64,000 bases of DNA from Corallium rubrum (GCA_964035015.1 OZ036007.1:13210141-13274140), one strand, 5' to 3'. Shown: positions 23,847 to 36,400, counted from the first letter of the stretch. Notes: a model not told the origin generated them from the sequence alone. Numbers and translations are program-made.

Positions 23847-24281
23847 TAATAGACCTTTTCACCAATAGCGGCGCCTTCTTGAATTCGCAATGCATTGTGG
23901 TCTATCCAGGGTAGCAAGCTTAATTAAAAAGGTGATTGCATAGTGTGGAGACACAATGAGGTCGTTTTTTCTTTATAAACACTTCCGTGGTAACAATGTC
24001 GAAATATAATCGTTGTGATATTGGTAAAAACAACAATTCTCGGACGTATAAAGATAGATTCATGACAAATATTCCCTCCTACTTCCAAGCATTGTTATTT
24101 TTACTAATATTACAACGTTCATATTTAGACATTGTTGCCACGAAAGTATTTTTGAAGATAAACTTACCGCGTTGTCTCTCCATACTAAGCAATCACCTTT
24201 TTAATTAAGCTCGCTACCCTGGATAGACCACAATGCATTGCGAATTCAAGATGGCGCCGCTATTGGTGAAAAAGTCTATTA
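23847..24281. mobile_element. TIR element with ~95-bp inverted arms
   Basis: TAATAGACCTTTTCACCAAT at the left is mirrored at the right, ending GTCTATTA. The arms also share GCAATGCATTGTGG and TTAAAAAGGTGATTGC in inverted order. The spacer (23940-24183) has no gene. Confidence 0.75.
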
Positions 24282-24282
24282 A

Positions 24283-24716
24283 AGTGTCTATGAAATGAAA
24301 TATTCATTGGCATTTTTGTTGTTTTATTGTACAGAGGAGCATGGCAGGAGCACTCACTGAAAATTTCAAGAGAATCTGCTGCGCAGTTTTCGCGCTATTA
24401 ACTCTCAAAGTTTGCCATGGCTAGTTCGTTCTTGGAGAAAAATTGGACTTTCGGAAACAATGCTTATGACGTACGCAGATGGACAACGATGCATATGAAC
24501 AATAGATTTCACTATTAATGATCCATCTGCGTACGTCATAAGACATTGTTACCAAGAATCCCAAATTTCCCCAAAACAAACTATCCACGGCACATTTTGA
24601 GAGTTGATAGCGCGAAAACTACGCATCAGATTCTCTTGAAATTTTCAGTGAGTGCTCCTGTCATGCCCCTCTGTACAATAAAACAACAAAAATGCCAACA
24701 TATTTTCATAGACACT
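24283..24716. mobile_element. Longer copy of the TTAA MITE with palindromic centre
   Basis: It has the same ends as the 23.6-kb MITE and TTAA on both sides (24279-24282, 24717-24720). Both arms carry the family body in opposite orientation around an inner palindrome (ACGTACGCAGATGGA and inverse). It looks like two head-to-head copies sharing one pair of ends. A degenerate relative is at 26930-27170. Confidence 0.8.
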
Positions 24717-24720
24717 TTAA

Positions 24721-25843
24721 TAAGGTTTTTATTGTCGCTGTACGATTATTATTGGCACATGTCGTAAACCATTCTCTATTATATTTCCTTTCTTGTTCGC
24801 AGTAACACGTTGTAGTATAGGCTTTATTGTATATATTATACTATTTATATACCTTGGTATTAAAGCATAAGTCTCTACAAAGTCTTGAAGTATGTAGTCG
24901 ACAATTTCGGACTGTATGTGCTTGTATTGAAACTTCTGTTCTCCAATGGCATTCAAGTGGCTTTTTCGACTCCCCCGGTAAACTCTTATACTACTCTTAA
25001 GCCTGCAAGATCTACCGGACCTGGAGTACCAATATGGCTGCCAGTGGCTTCAAAATGTTTACTGCTATCTAAATGCTTACTGTATAAAGGATGAGCAATC
25101 CAGCTATATAGAGATCAGTGATATCGTAGTTAATATAACGTATATATATGGTTTGGAAGCTCCATTGTCTTTAAACATGAAGTGATAGTCATGTTGAAAG
25201 ACAATAGAGTTCCATATATGGAAGTAAATTCTATGGACACGTGACGATAAAACACCACAACACGTGACGATGAAGGACTACACTAGTTAAACCCAATCGT
25301 TGCTATTGGATTGCTGCTTCATTATACAGAAAATACAATACCGTGAAGTTGCACAAATTTCCATAAACTTGAACAAAAACATAGAACAATGATTTGGACA
25401 AGTTTCCAAATCATGTATAAGTTCTATTAACTATGGTGATATTGACCCTTTGAATAAGTGCAGAGTACGTCATTTTCAGCCCTCTGAATTCTATTGAAAA
25501 TATACAAAAGCTAAGACAAATGAATTTGAAAAGAATTAAAAAGAAAAATTGAAAAAGACATTGACGTTATAGTGTGAAAATTACGAATTCTATGCTTATT
25601 AAAATCGTCTGTAGACTTTATACTCCTATCAACAACAGTTACAGCATAGATAATGCAAGGGGAACTGGATAGGAAACTTAAAACGATGTTACAAAACCGG
25701 AAACGATGTTTGCACAACTTGCTATGGTAATTCTACGCTTATAAGCGGCTAATGCACCTGGGTGGACCCACATGGCTAAAATCAGACACTGCTGAACTTA
25801 AGTGATATTACACTTGTGGGACTAGCCGTAAGGTGATTAACCG

Positions 25844-25880
<37 letters not shown>

Positions 25881-25950
25881 CTAAAACTCATTAATAATTC
25901 ATGAGGAAAATTCAAAAGAAATTAATGTTTAATCAATGTCTGTTTACCCC
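24721..25950. other. AT-rich non-coding DNA
   Basis: No gene is supported. It holds a short inverted pair (TCTTTAAACATG / CATGTTGAAAGA) near 25170-25200, a segment resembling the small MITE at 6.3-6.6 kb (25300-25440), and a (TA)n tract at 25847-25877. Confidence 0.6.
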
Positions 25951-25951
25951 G

Positions 25952-26053
25952 GTACAGAACTGATATCAGTGTCTGTAAATGTGATACAGAACTGTTTAAT
26001 AAAACATCAGTTCTGTATCACATTTACACACACTGATCATATCAGTTCTGTAG
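25952..26053. repeat. Fold-back palindrome
   Basis: ACAGAACTGATATCAGTG and GTGATACAGAACTG are mirrored by CAGTTCTGTATCAC and CTGATCATATCAGTTCTGT around a TTTAATAAAA centre. Confidence 0.75.
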
Positions 26054-26352
26054 CAAGTGTACAGACACTTCGCATTCAACTATCTTGAGTGAGGTACGCT
26101 GGTAGCGTCCTAATACAAGATGAAGATGCAAACATTTGTTGCCCAACAACATTTGTTCAATAACAAATGATGATCAGTATGGCCATTTATGCCACGTCAC
26201 GTAGAATAGAAAATGTGGGACTAATATTAAATTAAAGCGCATGCTCGTATCACTAATTTAATATTCGTAGCCTATTAAACCTTACCTCGAAGGTTTATCA
26301 GCTGTTAACATGATTTATTTTTGTTTAGTTACCTTAATAGGCGTTTTAGAAG

Positions 26353-26454
26353 TCATTTACAGAATTCGTGTCCGTTCTGTATCGGGATACAGGCACTCGG
26401 CTTCGCCTCGTGTCTGTATACCCCGATACAGAACGGTCACTCATTCTGTAAATA

Positions 26455-26511
<57 letters not shown>
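26353..26511. repeat. Fold-back palindrome and (TA)n tract
   Basis: CATTTACAGAAT and CGTTCTGTATCGGG are mirrored around a GGCTTCGCC loop. The palindrome ends at about 26453, beside a TA tract (26459-26511). It shares words with the palindrome at 25.95 kb. Confidence 0.75.
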
Positions 26512-26512
<1 letters not shown>

Positions 26513-27241
26513 TACCCCTGCCGTTATATATGGTTACAGTTACTGTATCGACCAGTGTAGAGTACAGGTACTGTGTTTCTAGTGTTGACTGACGAGTGTT
26601 TTCCTCTTAACAAAAGAAGAACTTATTTAAGAACCTAAATAGTGTAAATTCTCAGTTGATATCCAATATATAAGAACCTTCTTAACCTAACTTAGAAAAA
26701 CCTAGGTTTCTTAAGCCTATAATCAAACGAGAACGCAAGTCATCGCAAGTTGGCAGTCACGCTATCTCAGCCAGCCACCGTGACAAAGTTAAAACTTGTT
26801 TAATTTAATTAAAATACTCATGAAACCTTTATTTTGTTAATTTGGGTGTTCGAACGACCGCCACAGAAATTCCTGACTGCCAACATGCGATGACTTGCGT
26901 TCTCTTTGATTATAGGGCTTAATGATGAAATTTGGACTTCTCTGTAACAATGCCTTATGCCTCACTCTTCTTATGCATAGTTTATTTGCGACCTTTATAA
27001 GGCATTGTTATGGTTACACAGAGCCCAAATTTAGCTACGACAAACTCTGACAGTTCATAGCTTATACGCCAGATTTTCTTAAAAATTTTGGCGAATCTTC
27101 CTGCCCTGCTCCTCTGTTTATTGCAACAAAAAATTTCAACTAAGGTTTTTAAGTCATAAACACTTTAATGTATATTTTGAATGCATTGTGTTTCCCAGTG
27201 TTTCGACGGAGTTTATCAACAGTCATCTCTAATCGATTCTC
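26512..27241. other. Non-coding DNA with a degraded TTAA-MITE copy
   Basis: No gene is seen. At 26930-27170 GCCTTATGCC and mirrored AAGGCATTGTTATG lie next to an end like CATAAACACTTTAA, a decayed relative of the element at 24.3-24.7 kb. Confidence 0.5.
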
Positions 27242-27458
27242 TAAAGCCCAGCATACACTAGAGAAAATTTCCGAAACAAGTTACCGAAACACAGTTTCAG
27301 AAACAAAAGTTTCCAGTCTATGTTGAAAAGTTTGCGAAACTTTGTTTCAGAAACTAAGTTTCCTTGAGTAGAACACTGTTCTAGTTGTTTTGAAACAAGT
27401 TTCGGAAACTTGTTCGAAAATGTGTTTCGGAAACTTGTTTCAGTGTATGCCGGGCTTA
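27242..27458. mobile_element. Short MITE
   Basis: TAAAGCCCAGCATACACT at the left pairs with AGTGTATGCCGGGCTTA at the right. The interior has repeated GAAACTTTGTTTCAGAAAC-type palindromic words. Confidence 0.75.
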
Positions 27459-27884
27459 AGAATACAAACCCTTTATTAAAGTGCTTTATTATATGGCTGG
27501 ATTTGATTTCCGGTCCGTACGCAAAACGACGCACGCTGATTGGTTCCTGAGAGGTCGGGATTTTACGATATTGACCGACCGGTCAATACGCTTTTTTCTC
27601 GGCCCTGTAAGTTTTGGCGGGAACATTTCTGAGTTGATTTGAATACAAATAAAAGAGAAATAGGTATCTTTATTCAAATATTGACAATAAAATGTGTTGG
27701 AACATCACTGCTGGTTTCCTTTAAAGCTGTTTATCTGAAAACACGACAAATAAAAGCCGAACTGGTGTAAATAAGAAGGCCAAGAAGCGACACGAAAAAG
27801 TCAACAGGTAAGGTAAACAGCATACTCCGAAGACGAAAACAACGCTCGAAGCTTTAAAATAAAAAGAACCAATAGCCATATAAT

Positions 27885-28057
27885 AATCGAAATATGGTAT
27901 AGTAGGTTAATACTGCCGAAACAGAGAACGTAAGTGGTCTAACGTTGCGAGCGATGAAACGTTTCTCTCTGACGAAGGGCCTTCGGCGTCGCTCGAAACG
28001 TTAGACCACTTACGTTCTCTGTTTCGGCAGTATTACCTACTATACCATATTTCGATT
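27885..28057. repeat. Fold-back element with hammerhead-like centre
   Basis: Arms of about 65 bp (AATCGAAATATGGTATAGTA and its mirror) surround CTGACGAAGGGC, a hairpin and GAAACGTT. The right flank GTTGTTTCAACACTGCCTAC recurs inverted at about 58738-58760. The target word ccatataataa is on both sides (27877 and 28100). Confidence 0.7.
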
Positions 28058-28281
28058 GTTGTTTCAACACTGCCTACGCAGCACACTACTTTTATTAAGC
28101 CATATAATAAATTCCTTATTAACTTCGTTTGCTCGGTCTGTACTGGAAAGTATTTGCCCTCGGTTTTATCGCACAAACCTCGCTCCTTCGTCGCTCGGTC
28201 TGTACGAAAACCTCAGGCAAATACTTTCCCGAACAGACCTCGCACTCGGTTAATAAGTCTTTAATATGAAACGAAAATTAA

Positions 28282-28679
28282 GACCCCGTTTACACGATGC
28301 CGGTACAATTTGAAAACGGAACAAAATCATGCCGGTGTGTAAATGCAGGCCAAAAAGTCTTGCGTTTACACGGTACCGGTATAATATAATGACGGATTAG
28401 CATGTGACTATTCTCTTCCAATGAGAATTCAGAAGACTGAATACTGCTGACCCGAATACTGTGGCCGTATATATCGTGATTACCGTCATCAAACTGTTAC
28501 GGCACGGGCGTTTACACGATACCGGTTAGTGTTCCGTTTTCATTTCATGCCGTCAAGGAACCCGTCTTCATTTGGTGCCGTTTTCATGTCATTTTTGTGC
28601 CGGTATCGTGTAAACGCAATGCCTAAACGGCATGATTTTGCTCCGTTTTCAAATTGTATCGGCATCGTGTAAACGGGGT
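28282..28679. mobile_element. TTAA-flanked MITE, about 400 bp
   Basis: GACCCCGTTTACACGATG is mirrored by CATCGTGTAAACGGGGT. TTAA lies at 28278-28281 and 28680-28683. The arms share CAAATTG and GAAAACGGA. The word GTGTAAACGGGGTCTTA near 59520 is a related end. Confidence 0.8.
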
Positions 28680-28683
28680 TTAA

Positions 28684-29065
28684 GCCTGTCTTATTTGAAA
28701 GAACACTTAAAATGACATCATTTCCTTGCTTCGTTGTTGAAATATTTCAGGTTGTGCGCTATGTACTGAATTAAACCTTCTGACGTCACATATGCATGGC
28801 GATGGATATATCTTTGCTAACATATTATAATGACTTGAGAATTCTGCATGATTGGGTTTGTGGGAGAAACCCCCTCACATGCTTGTTTTGATATAACTTG
28901 ATACGACAATTTATAACTTTCTTCGGTTACTTACTTTGCACGTGTGCCGTCTAAAGGTTTCATTTGAAATCAAACTGAAATATTTCAACAACGAAGCAAG
29001 GAAATGAAAAACTACAAGTAATGTTACTTTGTCATTTAAAGTGTTCTCCTAAATAAGACAGAGTC
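28684..29065. mobile_element. MITE with ~70-bp arms
   Basis: CTGTCTTATTTGAAAGAACA is mirrored by TGTTCTCCTAAATAAGACAG. Inner arms share CCTTGCTTCGTTGTTGAAAT with its complement near 28990. It abuts the previous MITE directly. A partial relative is at about 34770-34965. Confidence 0.75.
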
Positions 29066-29257
29066 AACTTTCGTTTCATAGACACGCGTAAACACTTCAC
29101 TTTCTTCGTTGGGGTCTGCATGTTGCAAAGAAGGCAAGTTCCGTGGCAAACATTTCCAGCCTTGTTCGTTCAGGAGAAGTGTTTGACTTTTATTATTAAC
29201 GTGAGTATATTTAGTTAACTTTATTTACTTCTTTCATACTTTTGTGTTTTGTTCTCA

Positions 29258-31170
29258 CATCATTGTTTACAGTTGACAGTACAACATTGTTCACAGTTGA
29301 CAGCACAACATTGTTTACAGTTAACAGTACAACATTTTTACAGTTAACAGCACAACATTGTTTGCAGCTAACAACACAATATTGTTTACAGTTAACAGTA
29401 CAACATTGTTTACAGTTGAAAGCACAACATTGTTTACGGTTGACAGTACATTGTTTACAGTTAAAAGTATACAACATTGTTTACAGTTAACAGCACAACA
29501 TTGTTTACAGTTGACAGCACAACATTGTTCACAGTTGACAGAGCAACAATGTTCACAGTTGACAGAACAACATTGTTCACACTTGACAGAACAACATTGT
29601 TCTCAGTTGACAGAACAACATTGTTAACAGTTGACAGAACAGCATATTTTTCACAGTTGACAGAACAACATTGTTCACAGTACGACAGAACAACATTGTT
29701 CACAGTACGACAGAACAACATTGTTTACAGTTGGCAGCACAACATTGTTTACAGTTGACAGTGCAACATTGTTTACAGTTAACAGTACAACATTGTTTAC
29801 TGTTAACAATACAGCATTGTTTACAGTACAACATCTACAGTTAACAGCACAACATTGTTTACAGTTGGCAGAACAATATTGTTCACAGTTGACAGCACAA
29901 CATTGTTCACAGTTGACAGAGCAAATTGTTCACAGTTGACAGAACAACATTGTTCACACTTGATAGAACATTGTTCACAGTTGATAGCACAGCATTGTTC
30001 ACAATTGACAGAACCATCATTGTTCACAGTTGTCAGAACATTGTTCACAGTTGACAGCACAGCATTGTTCACAGTTGATCGAACAACATTGTTCACAGTT
30101 GACAGAGCAACATTGTTCACAGTTGACAGAACAACAATCATTGTTCACAGTTGACAGCACAACATTGTTCACAATTGACACAACCATCATTGTTCACAGT
30201 TGTCAGAACATTGTTCACAGTTGACAGCACAGCATTGTTCACAGTTGATCGAACAACATTGTTCACAGTTGACAGAGCAACATTGTTCACAGTTGACAGA
30301 ACAACAATCATTGTTCACAGTTGACAGCACAACATTGTTCACAATTGACACAACCATCATTGTTCACAGTTGACAGAAGATTGTTCACAGTTGACAGCAC
30401 AGCATTGTTCACAGTTGACAGAACAACATTGTTCACAGTTGACAGAACAGCACTAGCATTATTAAAAGTTGACAGAACAGCATTGTTCACAGTTGACAGA
30501 ACAACATTGTTCACACAACATTGTTTCAGTGTTGCCAAGTCAAGTTTCGTAAAAATCCCAGTAAAGGTCTGAAAATATTCCAAGATTCCGTGTTTTTTTG
30601 CCAAAAAATGCCAAGGTTCACAGTTTCATTTACTGACTAGTTCCTAGGTCTCTATCGCCGTTTGACATACTTCATTCGGATAGAGTACTTCATCTTGTCC
30701 AAATCCGAAACATTCGTGATCTAATGATCAAGTAAATTAAAAAATTAATAATTAACATTGAAATCAGCTTTTTAAAACCGAAACTGTTTGCTCTGGAAAA
30801 ATCCCAAGAAAAATCCCAAGTTGAATCCCTGAGAAAAAAATCCCAAAAAAATCCCAAGATCTTGGGATAAAATCTCAAGGTTGGCAACACTGCATTGTTT
30901 ACAGTTGGCAGCACAACATTGTTTACAGTGCAACATTGTTCACAGTTGACAGTGCAACATTGTTTACAAGTACAACATTTTGTTTACAGTTGACAGCACA
31001 ACATTGTTTACAGTTGGCAGAACAATATTGTTGACAGAACAACATTGTTCACAGTTGACAGAACAACATTGTTCACAGTTGACAGAAGAACACTGTTCAC
31101 AGTTGACAGAACAACATTGTTCACAGTTGACGGAAAAACATTGTTCACAGTTGACAGAACAACATTATCC
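29258..31170. repeat. Minisatellite of ~24-bp units, about 1.9 kb
   Basis: Many imperfect copies of a unit like ACAGTTGACAGAACAACA plus TTGTTC follow each other, with regular sequence drift along the array (GTTTACAGTTAACAGT forms at the left, GTTCACAGTTGACAGA forms at the right). A higher-order duplication of about 135 bp is seen at 30030-30330. The array is split by a 366-bp hAT MITE. Short open frames on both strands are repeat artefacts. Confidence 0.92.
30527..30892. mobile_element. hAT MITE inside the minisatellite
   Basis: CAGTGTTGCCAA pairs with TTGGCAACACTG. The 8-bp duplication cattgttt (30519-30526 and 30893-30900) is itself a minisatellite word, so the array existed before the insertion. 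Confidence 0.9.
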
Positions 31171-31292
31171 CCGAACCCGGGCGTAGGGCCGAAGGCCCGG
31201 AGCCCGGTGAGGGTGCTAATCTCGACGTGCGTGGAGTCCATTTTACACGCGTGGAGAAAAAGCGAGGGAGACGTAATCTCGGAAATAGTTTA

Positions 31293-31358
<66 letters not shown>

Positions 31359-33060
31359 TGGTACGGTGTCACGCGGTAAGAATAGTTGAACACTGGTGAC
31401 TAGCGATGCAGAAAACTGAATCTGTCACTGTCAGTATTATTTTGCTTTCGTTTAACGAAAATATGGAGCCTGCTCTACTTAAATTAAAAGAGAACAACGA
31501 AGAAAAGGATACAGCCGGTTTAATATAGAAGAAACCAAACGCCGTATGGTAAACAAAAAGTCGATCTGAATTGCAGTGTTTGTGGCTCAGTGGTCTCAAC
31601 TCTCAATTAACGGTAGGGGATTTGTATTTTGTCCTTATGTCCTATAAAACAATATACAGCTTCACGTTTTCGTGCTTTCCCTTTGCTCGTCCAAACCATA
31701 ACACTACCTTGGGCTTTATATTAACCGTGGTGGACGTGCATGTACTTTTTATTATTAAAAATACTCATGGGCTTTGTCGGTTTTCTTGGCTGTGTTTCCA
31801 AATTTTCGACTGAAACGTTGTCTGTTTAATACTTCTTTGTGGAATCCGATTCTACTGAATTGTTTTTATCTCAGACTCTATTAAAAATGTAATTTTTGAG
31901 CTATTAACTTTTAATTCTGCCTTTGCAAAATGTACATGCATAGAGAAGCCATTTAAATTAAGGCTTACTAAACATAATCCCGTCCCTTTTGAAACCTCCT
32001 AAAAACAATAAACTTATATTTTTTACAACCAGAATTTAATGAAATCCAAGTTTTACTTTGATATGTTCAACTTTCATTAAATGATTTAAATCAGTTTTGT
32101 CATCCTATTGACCTATCCATAAATTCTATAATTTAATATCCCAAAGGATTTAATATCATTTGTTTTTATATCTGTTTGTTTTTATATTGGCTGTATATCA
32201 GGAGTGCTTATTTTAATCAGGGGGGGGGGGTGTTTGGGTGGGGAATGTTTCAAAAAAGCATGTAAAAGCGGGCGAGGGGTTGTTGCATTCATGTATTTCT
32301 AGTTCACAGTTGATAGAACAGCGCTAGCATGTATCGAACATTCCAAAATTTTACCTAAACTTGGCGGTGTTTTAATGGAAAATAGGAGTAAATATCATGC
32401 AAAATAACCTGAAATCTGAATAGCTGACTTAAAAACGGTCTTAATGATGTATTATGGTCATATGTTGTGGTATAATTCTGTTTTAATTTGTAAATTTCCC
32501 AGACTCGGACTGGCTTCGTATTAGGGGCGGTGCCATTAGAGAGAGGGGCGCCGTTAGGGTTTCTTTCAGAATATTTAACAAGGGGCAAAGAGTGCCGAAG
32601 GTGCGACCAACTTCTAGGGAGTCCGGGGGCATGCCTCCCCGGAAAATTTTGAATTTTAGAGTCTCTGAAATAGCATTTCCTGCATTTTGAGGGGGGTTTG
32701 AAAGAGTTTGGAGCTAGGATAGAAAATACCAAACAAAATATTAAAATATACTCATTTTATATAGGAATACACCATAACATGCAAGGCATACATCATGGAC
32801 AAATCAACTCACATTGTTGTGTACCATTAATTAGGTGACTACTTCATGTCAGGCTGTCAGCTGCATGAAGCGTACTAAAACTATTATTTAATCGTAATAT
32901 ACTATTAGCTGTACATACTGATTAAAACGTAAAACGACTATAAATCCAAAATCGGGTTTTTAAATAGGAATTGCACTACATATCAAATATAATATTATAC
33001 AATGGGAAAGGGGCGCAGTAACAGCATCCCAAGGGGGCGCATGTGCCATTGGCATATGGC
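31171..33060. other. Non-coding DNA with (TA)n and a hAT-MITE fragment
   Basis: It holds a GC-rich patch (31170-31230), a TA tract (31303-31355) and long AT-rich DNA without a gene. At 32500-32700 are G-runs and GCATTTCCTGCATTTTG, as in the hAT MITE at 12.2 kb. The family's tips are not clear here. Confidence 0.6.
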
Positions 33061-33239
33061 TTAAACATTGGGAATTATTTGCCTTTCAATTGCCTTGAAT
33101 ATTTTCATCTCGACATGCCGAAATCTCGGCTGTTTTGCCGGGATCTCGGCCAGCCAAGTTACCCGCATGTCCGCATATAAACACTCTACCGGGATAGCAT
33201 TGAATTTCTTAACATGGCGGGTAACTCGGCTCCATATAA

Positions 33240-33545
33240 ACAGGCCCTTATGCTTGTGTGATGGATTGCCTGAAGATCATCAGTCTGAATCTGTGGCTGT
33301 TGGCCCAAATACATGCAGACATCCCGCATCATCTTCCAGGAACAATTCTTTGCCAATTCAGTCCCTAAATCTTATTCCTCAACCGAAGAAGAAGTGTGTA
33401 GTCCATGCTCCCGAGACAGCTATTCCTTGAAGAGAGCCGAGAGGAAAAAGACAAAGGTGTCATCAAAACCGCCCATTGGAGATCCAATGACCAATTTTGC
33501 CAACCTGCAAGAAGAGGATTCTAGCACTGGTGAAGCACTGGTGGC
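33240..33545 (+). other. Coding-like stretch, unrecognised
   Basis: Less biased in composition than its surroundings, with a frame from 33313 (SSTEEEVCSPCSRDS, LKRAERKKTKVS, then ANLQEEDSSTGEALVACVGS) that could be an exon or a transposon gene remnant. No domain is recognised. It runs into a SINE, so the end of the frame is not original. Confidence 0.25.
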
Positions 33546-33549
33546 GTGT

Positions 33550-33745
33550 GTTGGTAGCGCACTGCCTCTCATCAAAACGTTAAGCCCGGATGGGTGACCG
33601 CTTGGGATTGACCCCGTAGTCGAGCTTTGGACTCATGTGAGTAGAGTTGTAGTTTATCTCTCCTGTGCTTCGAGGGTTTTCCGCCGGGTTCTCTGGTTTT
33701 CCTCCCTCCATAAAATCAACACCTAACATCTTAGCTGTGATCTGT
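33550..33745 (+). mobile_element. 5S-rRNA-derived SINE, partial
   Basis: GGATGGGTGACCGCTTGGGA and the following GTAGTCGAGCTTT resemble the 3' third of animal 5S rRNA, which holds the internal promoter's distal part. Next comes GGGTTCTCTGGTTTTCCTCC, a central word shared with the tRNA-like SINE at 59.8-60 kb, and then ATAAAATCAACAC. The 5' half of 5S is missing or unrecognisable. Confidence 0.65.
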
Positions 33746-33775
33746 GGTCTGAACTGTGTCATATGCATGCGCAGA

Positions 33776-34316
33776 GGGGTAGGAACAGATTCAAAGTTGG
33801 GGGGGCTGAAGTCGACATGCAGATAATCAGTGACTGCATTTTAGCGGGGTTCGGGGGTGCTCTCCTGGGAAATTTTGAAATCTAGAACCTTGGAAACACA
33901 ATTTGCAGCAATTTGAGGAAACTTTTTCATCTAATTCTACAGCAAGCATAGTTCAAATTTTAACATAAAAACGAAGAAATTTTTAAACCAAGTAACCAAC
34001 ATGCCTTAAAGCCTCGACAGACGACACTTCACAAAACTGAACACTTTTTAGGGATTGCATGCATTGAAGTTGCTTTAATAATCTTTCAATAATTGTTTTT
34101 AAACACCTACACAATAGCTTCTAATTCTTTGTCAACTTAGCTTCCGTAGAATTAACTTTGTTCTCGTCGTCACTCGGTAGACTCGGCACACTTTCCACCG
34201 AATACTCGCCATTTTTTTGGGGGGGCTCAGCCCCCCCCCTCCCCCCCATTTAAAATTGTGGGGGGCTCAAGTCCCCCCTGCCCCCCCTCCCCCCCCCCCC
34301 CCGCTTCCTACGCCTC
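33776..34316. mobile_element. hAT-like MITE, no clear target duplication
   Basis: CAGAGGGGTAGGAA at the left and TTCCTACGCCTCTG at the right are inverted with one mismatch. The interior has long G and C runs. Flanking 8-mers do not match, so the call rests on the TIR and its CAG tip. Confidence 0.55.
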
Positions 34317-34701
34317 TGGTATGGCGGCTGCCTGGAGCGCCTTTGATATGCCTCGACACGGCCACGTTGATCTGGGTCCTTCGCAATTCAGCCGCTGGCT
34401 GCAAGTAAGGATGATTAGCCCCCAGTCCTTTATCCTTTATCCTTATCCTTTGTTCTATGGCTAGCCATGCTTTCGCATTTCTTGTAAGAGGATTATACAC
34501 TGATTTAAAACATGTCATTGCATATTTTTTAGCAAGAAATGTCACTTCTTTCCAGTAATTAATGCCAGTTTTCTGGAAAGTTGTTTCAACTTTGGAGTTC
34601 TCGTTAAATATCTGGGGGTGTGCTACAGTAAACGGCGGTGCTTCTTCTAACGCAAGTTCTTCCGCCTCCATTCCAAGTTGGCAGTAGATCTGAAGTGTCA
34701 T
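34317..34701 (-). other. Unrecognised minus-strand open frame
   Basis: An open frame (ATG at 34701) reads CQLGMEAEELALEEAPPF, FQKTGINYWKEVTFLAKKYA and so on, mixed hydrophilic with no motif I know. It runs out into the G/C-rich hAT-like repeat. It may be a remnant of a host or transposon exon. Function cannot be assigned. Confidence 0.2.
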
Positions 34702-34769
34702 GTTGTATATAAGACACCAAATCTTTTTGCAATGTCACGCTTCATCTACTTTTTCGCAGATTCTCATTT

Positions 34770-34965
34770 AAAGTGCCCCTAACCTCGACAGTTCTTATTG
34801 TCTTATTTGGAAGAACTTTTGTAAAATGATAAAGTAACTTCTTTGGAAGATTTTCGCTTTTTCGCTTTCTTTTTGAGATATTTCATTTTGTTTGATATGC
34901 AAATGTCCGGAATTTACGTCACTTATGCATAATGACTTATCAGAGAATGTTATATATCTTTGCGT
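34770..34965. repeat. Partial MITE related to the one at 28.7-29.1 kb
   Basis: TTCTTATTGTCTTATTTGGA and TTTGAGATATTTCA, followed by GTCACTTATGCATAATGA, parallel the left half of that MITE. Confidence 0.45.
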
Positions 34966-35049
34966 TCATCAAATAAAAACACTAACGTATTAATAACATG
35001 TGTGCGTATTTCTCCCAACACCAAACTTCTCGGTTTTAAAGGATTTCGT

Positions 35050-35668
<619 letters not shown>

Positions 35669-35847
35669 TATCGCTCTATGACCTTTAGGTCATATTGAGC
35701 GCTCTACAGGATGAGCCATTGCCGCTTACGCATTGTGCGCACGCTCACTGCTTGCAGTTTGAGCGCTCTGGCATGGTTTTGATGTCCCACATTTTGTGAG
35801 GCATCAAAGGTGACTCATAAGCAGTTACCTTCATCCTGCTCATCAGC

Positions 35848-35893
35848 ACTACACTGATGAGGCCCAAAAGGCCGAAACGGTACCGTCTGTAGT
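35848..35893 (+). ncRNA. Hammerhead ribozyme 1 (type I)
   Basis: Stem I is ACTACA (35848-35853) with TGTAGT (35888-35893). The core CTGATGA is at 35854-35860. Stem II is GGCC/GGCC with loop CAAAA, then GAAA at 35874-35877. Stem III is CGG-TA-CCG, and the cleavage site follows GTC at 35887. All conserved core bases are present. The two-base stem III loop and the self-complementary CGGTACCG suggest action as a dimer. Confidence 0.9.
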
Positions 35894-36076
35894 TAGATAT
35901 CGCTCTATGACCTTTAGGTCATATTGAGCGCTCTACAGGATGAGCCATTGCCGCTTACGCATTGTGCGCACGCTCACTGCTTGCAGTTTGAGCGCTCTGG
36001 CATGGTTTTGATGTCCCACATTTTGTGAGGCATCAAAGGTGACTCATAAGCAGTTACCTTCATCCTGCTCATCAGC

Positions 36077-36122
36077 ACTACACTGATGAGGCCCGAAAGG
36101 CCGAAACGGTACCGTCTGTAGT
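36077..36122 (+). ncRNA. Hammerhead ribozyme 2 (type I)
   Basis: Same fold as copy 1, with stem II loop CGAAA; predicted cleavage after 36116. Confidence 0.9.
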
Positions 36123-36305
36123 TAGATATCGCTCTATGACCTTTAGGTCATATTGAGCGCTCTACAGGATGAGCCATTGCCGCTTACGCATTGTGCGCAC
36201 GCTCACTGCTTGCAGTTTGAGCGCTCTGGCATGGTTTTGATGTCCCACATTTTGTGAGGCATCAAAGGTGACTCATAAGCAGTTACCTTCATCCTGCTCA
36301 TCAGC

Positions 36306-36350
36306 ACTACACTGATGAGGCCCGAAAGGCCGAAACGGTACCGTCTGTAG

Positions 36351-36351
<1 letters not shown>
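36306..36351 (+). ncRNA. Hammerhead ribozyme 3 (type I)
   Basis: Same fold, identical in the core to copy 2; predicted cleavage after 36345. The TA tract begins directly after stem I. Confidence 0.9.

Positions 36352-36352
<1 letters not shown>

Positions 36353-36400
<48 letters not shown>
36353..36400. repeat. (TA)n microsatellite
   Basis: TA tract on the right edge of the retrozyme. It is followed by TTAATAATTCATGAGG, a word also present at 25890 next to another TA tract. Confidence 0.95.

Noticed and set aside
29258..31170. Possible CRISPR array
   Set aside because: The repeats are contiguous without unique spacers, and the DNA is eukaryotic.
29211..31389. Many overlapping frames on both strands with NNVVLSTV or FTVDSTTL repeats
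   Set aside because: They are products of the 24-bp minisatellite, with no start context, domain or codon bias.
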